In this document: one piece after another, positions 41,864 through 50,800 of the stretch
How the letters are laid out: every line of letters begins with the position of its first letter
How positions within the stretch are numbered: the first letter of the stretch is position 1
Virus record (IMG/VR): IMGVR_UViG_3300028392_000029
Location: 159,177 to 223,176 of that record
Reading direction: 5' to 3' (one strand)
Length of the DNA: 64,000 nucleotides
Origin: a virus
Notes under the pieces: model-generated
The model's input: the letters and a program-made list of their open reading frames with translations, nothing else
The model's database searches: none
What the model was told of the DNA's origin: nothing
Program-made: the position numbers and the translations under genes

Positions 41864-44800
41864 TATGATCTCCCTACTGCAACTTCGATTACGCCCACAC
41901 TATCGTAGTCTTTGTCCTGGATAGCCTTACCAATAATACTGCCAATCTGTGGATTAGTTGACTTGACTGCGCAACCCTCTACAGCTGATGTTGTTAGTAA
42001 ATCACCCTTCTTAACTCGACCAACTACTCGGCACGGAATACGACCTGCTAGTGCTAGACAGACCTTGATGCCCTGTTGTCCTTCGTTCATTACATAAGCC
42101 GGGTTAGTTGTTACTACACCTGCTAATCTAGTGTCGTTAAATGTAGTAGTTGAAGTAACTTCTTTGTCACCACCAAACACTAACACCCAACCTTCTGGAT
42201 ATTCTTGATCACCTTCATAGAACTCAGCCAAGTCAGCATATGTACTGCGTAGTTGACTACCAGTTGTTAAACTCCAGTTACCATCAATAGTACCAGCGGC
42301 TGTACTTGATCCAGCTGTTAAGTTATTTGATTTTAATATACCTAGGCTAAAATCAAACTGGCTACTAGCCGTCAAGTACCACTGACCCTCCATTGATCCA
42401 CCAGTAGCAGGTGCACCAGCAGTAAATGTTGTAGCAACTAATGTTCCGTTGCTGGTATTTAAAGTACCCTGTGTAGTAATAGTAGTGTTACTGCCAGTAG
42501 TACCAACAGCAGTCATGTAGTAGAATGGAGTTGCTTGAACTATACCACCTGGGGTACTATGTTGTACAGTAGTTCCGCTAGTTGATAGTACTGTGAAGCC
42601 TCCAACTTTTAAGTTAGCAACGTCGGCACTTCCATCAACCCCAGTTTTAAGTATTTGATTAGCACCACGAGTTGAAGTAATACCAACTACAGTATATGAA
42701 TTATTTGCACTGTTAGATCCGTCATAGCCTACGACCATAGCACCACTTGCGCCAAACGATCCATTACTAATACCACCGGCAGCATTTAAAATCTGTGTTG
42801 GTGTTACTTCTGACGGACTAGCGGCGCTGGCAGTTAAATTACCAAGCACAGTTCCAACACTCATCTGTTGTATTTTACTATAGGTAATACCGGTTATAGC
42901 ACTAGTACTGGTTAATAAATCAATCCAACCGTTGGTACTGCTAAATGACGAGCTGTTAAAACTAGCTATACCTAAATCAGCTTGCGCAATTCCAGTGTAG
43001 TTAGCTCGAGTCGTAGCCGCAGTCATTGCCAGCTTGCTTTGCGCGATTGCCGCGCTAGCATTAACATCGGCGTTGACAATTGCTCCGGCATTGAGGTTGG
43101 TAACTATAGTGCCGGTGCCCGAGTTGTAGGTGATCGATAAATCACCTGTAGGAGCCGCAACGTTTTTCCACTTACCCAACCCGACATCGTACACTAAGAA
43201 CGATCCCGATGACACAGCATTTAAGAAGAATATAGTTCCACTTGGGTTGCTGTTCGGATATGTTCCTAGAGTAATTGTGGCAACACCTGCGCCGCTGATA
43301 CTCACACTTTGAACGATCTGAGTACCGTCAAATCCAGTACCATACACTGCTAACCCGCTAGTAATACTTCCACTGATGTTGTTAACTGTTAACACATAGC
43401 TAATACTACTGCCGCTTAGATACAGGCCCCTGCCAGCGGCAATGCCCACATCTAGCAATTTGAATATCGAGTTTAATGCAATCAAACTTTGGTCAACATA
43501 ATCTCTGTTAGCCCCGTCATACTTGCTAGTACTGGTACTTGGCATTGTTAAATTACCAATACTAAAGTTACCTAAATTTAAATTACCCTTCATGGCTAGT
43601 GTGCCGTTAAGTGCTAGATATCCTGGGCCGATCAAACTAGTTGTAGCTACTGGACTACCGCCATAGTCTAAACCTAATCTGTTGTCAATGAAACTACGAG
43701 TAGCACTTTGTACCGGAACAATGTCCGGTGCGTTATCAGTCATTGTAGGATCAGTTGAGAATTGAGTAACAACAACACCGCGTTTAAATCCTAAACCGTC
43801 CAAGTTACTAAGGGCAATACTTGCTGAGAATGTAACAGTACCAGTGCCCTGGTCAACGCTGAAGAATCGACCTACACGGAATATACCGTTTTCGTCTGTG
43901 GTCACATAGAACACACGACCTACTGTTTCTTCTTTAACTTGATTACTACCGTTTGACTGTATTGCCGGATTACCGTAAATTTGTACAGGATAGTTAGTAG
44001 TAACATACCCGCCAGTACCGATATCTAAGAAGTCATGTCCCGTAGCTCGGCAAGTACTAATACGTGTGGTAATTTGAGCCGCTGATCCAGCTGGTCTACC
44101 TAGACGCAGGGTAGCACTGGTAAGAGTACTAAATGGTCTTCCAATACCTAGCGTATTGCTAGAGCCACTAGTTACTTCTAAAGTCACAGTAGTATTAAAC
44201 GCTGTACTCCATGTACCCGGATCTTGAGGATATGTTAGTGTAATAGTTGTGGCGCTACTTGCACTGCACAAATAGAATCCGTTGTACAATGGATTGTTGT
44301 TACCCGAAACAAGATAATAGCTTCCTGTAACGGGCGCAGTTGTTGTGGCAAAATTCAATACCACACTGTAAGTCGGGCCAGTACCGATGATAGTCTTACT
44401 TGTAAATCCAGTACTAGCATCAACTGCAAGACTTGTACCATATCCGTAGTTTGGAGAATACAATGACAACAGAGTTCCTACACTAACACTACCAGACGAT
44501 ACGGTTATATCGCTTCCACCTAATGAAGTAGCAATACCGATAGATGTTCCTGCTACTTTGTTAATGTAGTACAATGTATTTGGAGAAACTCCGTTAACTG
44601 GCGTTAAGATGGTCCCAGTTCCAAATGCCGAGCCACTGAATGTAATCTGTTGTCCAGCATTTAATCCGGTAGCCGATGCAACTGTTAATAGATTTGCCAG
44701 CCCTGAAATACTAGTACTGGAAACAGTTTGACTTGCACTAACTGTGTAACTGGTACCGACAATACCAATATTAATTCCGTTAGTAGCCGCACCACTGAGT

Positions 44801-47800
44801 GTGAACGGGCCGGTGCCACTGGCAATATATGTTCCGGTAGGTATACCGGTCCCCACCAACACCATACCAATACTTGGAGCAGTACCTGATACAATAGTTA
44901 ATGTAGTTGTACTTGTAATAGTTCCAACAAACGTTGCACTATTAACAGCAGTAATATAAGTTCCAGTAGTTACTCCAGATCCGGATAATACCATACCGAG
45001 GACAGGAGTGCCAGATGCTACAGTAGTTAAACTTAATGTAGTACCTGTAATCCGTCCAGTAGAACTTAATGTGCTATTAGTAGTTGCAGTAACATTTGAA
45101 TTTGCTCCCGGGTCGGTTGGATACAACAATGACATGGTCACAGTATTTGTACCAGCACTGGCTGTTGTAGCAACGGTAGCTGTTGATGTTAGCACTGGTG
45201 TAAGCAATACGCTACCCAATGCAGGTGTTACTGTAATAATAGGTTGAGAAGTGTATCCGTATCCTGGACTCACTAACACATAGGCTACGATACTACCGTT
45301 GGCAATAGTTACTGTTGCAATGGCTTGACTTGTCGCACCACCGCCTGAGAACACAACGGTTGGAGGATTTGCTGGATCAAATCCACTACCACCATTGGTA
45401 ATTGTAATACTTTGTACGGTAGCTACTAAACTAGAACTTACTATACTGCCCGATGGAATCCAAACAGCAGGAGCCACTGTAAATTTAGTTGTACTATCAA
45501 TACTTTGGATAATAGTTCCACTAGGAACATATGCGCCAGTGCTGGTAGATGATACTACCATGCCTACAGATAAACTAGAAGTAGATGATACTGTTAGTTG
45601 ACTGCTGTTAACAATGCCAGCAATCTGCTTGCTTCCGTTATAACTAGTATTACTGTTATTTGCTATGGTAATATAACTGTCGACCGCAGGTAACTGTGCC
45701 GTCGGACTGTATGGAATATTAAATGTTACAATCTTAGCAGTTGTACTACCTGTTTGCAGTACACTACTAGCATAGGTCATGGAATTGATAACAGTTCCAT
45801 CGGCCGCTAAGTTGCTTATTGGGTTAGGGTCAACACTTAAATATCCGTTGGCTGTAACACCAAATGTAACAGTGCCAGTTGGAGGGTTAACTGTAGCCGC
45901 GCTACTCAAGGTGATTGTTGCTGTATTTACACCACCAGAATTAGATATAACAACAGTTGATACAGTTTGTGTTCCGTTGAATCCTGTACTACTGCCAGTA
46001 CTTGTTAAGATTTGACCTTGACTAATTGTACCTGCAAGACCGTTAACTACTAGTGTATAAGTTGGCCCAGCTGTTACAGTATAGCTTACAAACAACCCTG
46101 TTGAAATAGTCAGTGGCGCAGTATAACTAATAACTCTATGTGTACGACCACCCCAGCCAACTACATAAGTTCCTTTGTTAATTTGATTAATGGTTGATGC
46201 CGAACTAACGGCTAACACAGCAATTTTGTTATCTCCAACCTTACTACCTTGAGTTTTAGTAGCGTCAGTTGGATCCAATTGCGTTATATTATTACCATCG
46301 GTTGTAAATTTATAATAGCTAAAGCTAGCATCAGTTTGTAACACTGATATGTTTGCACCTAAAGTTTCTCCAGTTGCCTCAGTTAACCCATATGCAATTA
46401 CTCGATAAATTTCAGATAAATTGTCAACATACTGTAACGCAGTACTTGGACGTACAGGTTTAACGTTATCAATATTATTGAATTTTATAGCTTGTAATAC
46501 TCTAAAGGTCACAGTTTGACCGTCATATAATGCGTATTGTAGTCCAGTGCTTGAAGTACTGTCAGTGCCTGCGGTACTAAGAGTTACAGATAATATGTTT
46601 TTACCATTGATAGTAACAGTGGTGTGTGCAATTGTTGATATTAGATATCGAACAATGCCGCCACTCTGTACACCGTGATCAATTTCCAGTTCGCTGGCAG
46701 TGTATGGAGCATATGAGTATCCGGTAATGTATAGAGTGACAGACTGTTTAGTTGAAGTTGGAGTCATCTCATTAACAAACAAACCTTGCTTGTATATACG
46801 AGCTACCTGAACCATATCATAGGATAAGTTTACACTATCGGGCAATTCTGTTACGTCGTATCCTGTAGCACGTAAACCATAAACACCGTGTGAGTTAGAA
46901 CCAGCAATACTTCGAACTTGACCGCCATTGTTGGCCCAGTAGCCTGTGTAACAGTAATATGAGAATGTAGATACTTGTTCAGTCAATCCACCGTTGGTTG
47001 CAAATACACCATAACCTAAATCGTTAATTTGTGTAAAGTCGTTAGCCAACATGGACTTATTACCGCCCATTTCAATATTGATACCTAGACCGGCACCACT
47101 GTTTAAGTAGGCAACTGATCCAGATAACAATGTAGATTTCAATCCCTGTAATGTAGTGTAATCACTAGATCTAGTTTGACTTGAATACCATGATTGACTT
47201 GCAGGGGTAGTACGTGTAGTTGGCGTATCAAAATCACCATCTGCAACATAGTCAGTTAGAATTGCAATCTCGGTGTTTACTAATCCTGCTTCAGTTGCGG
47301 TTGCCACAGGCAAACTTATATTTTGAGTATATGGATTACCAGCAGATTTACTTACAGTTTGATTTTGAACAACCTGTTGCATAACAGTATTCAATCGACC
47401 GTATGCCGCAACGCAGTAAGATTCTTCTCCTAAGATTTGACTCACACCGCTGCCGTAATAACTTAGCGATACATCATAGATGGCGCTATTACCACCATAC
47501 ATAATATCGTAACAGATAGCATCAATAATAAATCCTGTATCTCTTTGAGATTTAAGGGCGTTATAATTAGGAATAGTGTTTACGTTATATGTACTAGCAA
47601 TCCAAGCAGACACTTCCTGTTGTAAGAATATTCTGTTAGCTTGTAAAATATTTTTTGCCTTAACAGCATTAGGATTGTTATAAGTACCACCCGGTGTTGG
47701 GAAGGTAGTCGCTGGCACGGTAGTAACACCGTTATTGATCATGTTAGTAATTGTAAGCAAACTTGCCGCAATTGAATTCTTGCCAGTAGTTGATACACTA

Positions 47801-50800
47801 CCTAAATTAGAATTAACATATGCTAGACCTTGAGTTGTAAACAATGTAGCTAAAACAGTTAAACTATTCTGTGGGAACAAATATGTATAACCTGAGAACA
47901 AACTCTTATAGTTAGAACCAGTTACCATGTCTAGACCAATATTGTCTATAACACCACCCAACGCAGTTGTAAATTTAGTTGTGTTGTAAAAATTAGGCGG
48001 ATAGAAAGGTGTACCAGTATCAATTGTTAGCACCACTGTATAGGTTGCCGCATTAAAACTTACAACATCGTTAACTTGGAAGCGATTACCTTGTATATAG
48101 AAAGCGCAAGGAGTTTGTGGAGCACGAATATCAAGTCCGCTGTTAACACTTCCAACAACGGTAATTTGTGTACCATTAACACCTGCAATATTTTGTTCTA
48201 CCCTAGTAATTTTACCAAACAAACGTCCAGTGAATCCATCAATGAATTGACCGCCAGCAAATCGTTTGTAATTGATACTTTGACTAAAGCTACCGCTCTC
48301 TTGAGCATAAGGTGATTTAGTTTTAATTTGTCCTTCTGGATCAAGTACCATGGCAAATCCGCCGTGTCCTTGCATGCTGATCATTCTAACACGAGTAGCA
48401 TCATTACATAAGAACACATCCATTAATCTATTGTTTAGCGGAGTACTATTAATATCTAACGGATCAGTTAAGTAGTGTCTTCCGTAATTAATTGTACTGT
48501 ACAAATGCCAAGCGCCAACAGCATATGTTGTTGCGGCAGCAAAAGGATAAATCACTGTTAAGTTTAACACATTACCACTGATAGTGCTAACAACAGCTTT
48601 ACCCGGAGTTCCGGTACCGCTAGTGCTGTCAGTGAATACTAATCCTAGCCAACTTGCCGGTGCTTGACCAGTACCTAGTGTAGCTGTGATTGATCCTGTT
48701 ATACCGCTGAGTGTAATAGTTGATCCAGTAGTGGCAGCATAATCGGTACCACTATAATCAATAATACCAGTCTGTATGCCGTCAATGACACTGTCTCTAT
48801 AAAAGAACACACTGCGCCATGGGCTTTGACTTACACGATCTAATGGACGTACAATAACACGTCGGAAGTCATCACCAGAAATTGTTACGTTTGCAGATAA
48901 TTTGATTGGGTAATCTTCATAGTAGGTACCGCTTTCAACACAGATAGCAATGTTTTGTTCCGGAACAGTTTCACCGTAGTCTATTTCTTCCCCTACTCTA
49001 AAGAATCCTGGACGAACCATCCTTACTGTGATAGTGTCATATGAAGTAGTTACACCTGGAGTGTATGTTACAATTTGGCCGTATGCATTGCTAGTTCCAC
49101 CGACTAGTATTTTGGCAGGAATAATGTGTACCGCACCTGGTATACCTTGGTCTACAAATCCGTTACCGCCGTTGTCAAATGTAATAGTATACAAGCCCGA
49201 GCCAAATGTAGGGGTTGGAGCCGCACCATATCCATTTGTAATAATACTAATTAAAGTATTCATGTTTGTGGTAAATGTAGTTTTTGCAGGAGTACTTGGC
49301 GACTTTGCAACACCATTCACCGTTGTTTGTTGTCTTACTAGATCTTGGAATCGTGTTTGCTGGGTTTTATTAAGTACCTGAATACCGAGATTTTTAGCAA
49401 ACACAATACCGTCTAATGTTTCACGTAACTGAGATCCAATGGCAATAGCTTTTGCTGATGCATTTTTATAATAGCTTTTACCAGCATTGACGCTTTGATA
49501 AGTTCCGCCTGTTAGTATATCAATAATCATTGCATCAATGATGTATCCAATATCTCGATAACAAGTTGCTTCATTATAATTAAACCCGCCTGGATATGTA
49601 ACAGCGAGGTATGCAGTAGTTGCGTTTCCTATAGTATCTTTACTGTTATTTAAAATTACTTGTGCAGCCTGGGGAATACTTGCATAAATTGTTAAGTCTG
49701 GAAGAGATTGGGTATAGGTTGTATCGTTAGCAACAATATCTGTAACATAATTGAACAATGCATTAATGTCTCCGGCTGCCGCGGCACCGTCAACCCATAC
49801 TGCGTTTCTTACCTGTACAGCACTGTTACCAGTTGCAGGAGTCACTACTGAATTTGACGACACAAGAATAGCAACCGCCTGTGCATGAGTAATTGCTGCC
49901 ACTGTTGCAGTTACTTCATTGCTGGCGATTTGTCTAGTGCCACCGGCCCAATATTGATATGCGGCTCTCAGTGTTGCTGAATTACCACCATATGTTAGAT
50001 CGTAACAGACTGCTTCTAATATAGATTTCACATCTCTACTGCAAGTGGTGTTACTATATACTAAAGATGGGTAATTGGTATTAATCCAAGCAATAGTATC
50101 TGCGGCAATAAAATCAATATTGGCCAATATGGCCGAACGTGCGTGAGCAGTTGTAACTGTTATCGATGGCGGGTCAATAAATGTTGGAACAGACCTACTG
50201 GCAATACCAGCTGTTAATAAGTTAGTAATAATCCCAAACAAACTTGTAATTGTAGAACTGACGGTCACATTATTGATTACTGAGAATGTTGAATTGATAT
50301 AGCTAATCTCAGCTGACTGGATTGCAGATTTCTTCGCAATAATTGCAGTTCTAGCAGTATTCAAAGTAGCACTGGCATTGGCTGTCGTTGGCCCGTACAC
50401 TACTGGATTAGGTGTACTTACACTATTAACGATCCCGGCAATCGTTGCTATGTTGTTTGATATTGATGTGCTGACAATTGTTGAGCCGCCCAATGTTTGA
50501 TTGATATACTGATATACACTCAATTGATACACAGTAGTAGTCGAAACATTATTAATGATCGCTTGACACAATGTATTAATATAATTAATTGCGGCGACGG
50601 TGGCAGTTTTTTCATACTGAGCAATTTGTAAAGTATTGCCTATCCAATATTGAAGTCCAGAGTAAACACTGTTACTGTTACCACCGTACATAAAGTCGTA
50701 GATCAAACTCCATATAATATATTTTACATCTCGCTTACATGTGGCAGAACTGTAGCTTAGTGTTGGATAGTTTGCTAATAAGAAAGCAATAATCTCTGCT